The notes beneath the pieces were generated by a model. The model saw only the letters and a program-made list of their open reading frames with translations, searched no databases and was not told where the DNA came from. From assembly GCA_015146655.1 (NCBI GenBank), contig VKHL01000016.1, positions 1 to 64,000 on the forward strand: a stretch of DNA of 64,000 bases, read 5' to 3'. Source of the stretch: Ochromonas danica (lineage: Eukaryota > Sar > Chrysophyceae > Chromulinales > Chromulinaceae). Every line of letters starts with the position of its first letter. Position 1 is the stretch's first letter. Of the stretch, positions 63,800-64,000 are shown piece by piece. The position numbers and the translations under genes are program-made.

Positions 63800-64000
63800 G
63801 ACTGCTGCTGGGCTTTTGTCTCGTCTGTTTAATTTAGTCTACTAATCATATCATTGTTCTTTCTTCATTTTCAGCACAGTTTTTCGTTTTTCGTTTTTCG
63901 TGTTTCATCATGTTTTGGGCAAAAATCTGCTACAAATCAAGTACAATTTATTTAAATCTCAATTTCAAAATAAAGGTTTCAGTTCGTTGTTTCCTCTTCC
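63800..64000. promoter_or_regulatory. DGAT2 upstream region
   Basis: Promoter side of the DGAT2 gene up to the window edge. Contains a TTTTTCG tandem (about 63882-63902, three units). No gene seen. Confidence 0.35.

Overview
This is a nuclear segment of a unicellular eukaryote. Introns are short (about 50-480 nt), GT-AG with one GC-AG, and intergenic gaps are compact. The gene set is eukaryotic: GCN2, PSF1, RPN9, APC8, ALG2, DNPEP, DGAT2 and a CLC-6/7-type exchanger. A DUF1995 protein carries a signal peptide followed by a phenylalanine-led transit-like stretch, as in complex plastids. Together with a membrane-anchored PF11397 glycosyltransferase and a composition rich in Ser/Thr/Asn/Gly runs, this suggests a stramenopile, probably a plastid-bearing ochrophyte (chrysophyte-like). 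That placement is inference. I saw no bacterial-style operons, rRNA, convincing tRNA, CRISPR array or virus-derived element.

Region 1 (0.4-10.2 kb) is an accessory tandem array of intronless secreted-protein genes. Five genes encode one family of cysteine-rich secreted proteins of about 280 residues. Three others encode an N-terminally anchored GH26-like glycoside hydrolase, but only the last is full length. An older, diverged cassette (2.6-4.45 kb) is followed by two apparently identical 2,124-bp tandem units (4461-6584 and 6585-8708). These end in the intact GH26-like gene.

Region 2 (10.6-25.5 kb) holds small coiled-coil and twin-CX9C genes, a secreted Cys-rich protein, a type II GlcNAc-type glycosyltransferase, two tandem paralogues of an undescribed Cys-rich membrane/PGQ-domain family with a 3' gene fragment beside them, a histidine acid phosphatase and APC8. 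Region 3 (25.8-43.8 kb) holds the DUF1995 plastid protein, a CLC Cl-/H+ exchanger with CBS domains, GINS subunit PSF1, a 1,338-aa two-module AAA+ ATPase of unknown role, a HAD phosphatase with signal peptide, an SFI1-like Trp-repeat protein, a pentameric ligand-gated ion channel homologue and a SMI1/KNR4 (SUKH) protein. Region 4 (43.9-63.8 kb) holds ALG2 in 13 exons, RPN9, a plastid-routed aspartyl aminopeptidase, a mitochondrial-type coiled-coil protein, a very large GCN2 kinase, a probable plastid coiled-coil protein and DGAT2.

Most genes are unrelated housekeeping genes arranged as divergent or convergent neighbours. The functional clustering I can support is the secreted array at 0.4-10.2 kb and the paralogue pair at 18.3-20.6 kb. 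Intron-rich housekeeping genes contrast with the intronless secreted, pLGIC, SUKH and HAD genes. Two short palindromic motifs, TTCCATGGAA and TTAAGTTAA, recur in the promoters. Exon joins were deduced by hand from splice signals, frame continuity and family resemblance; every multi-exon model given here closes in frame.
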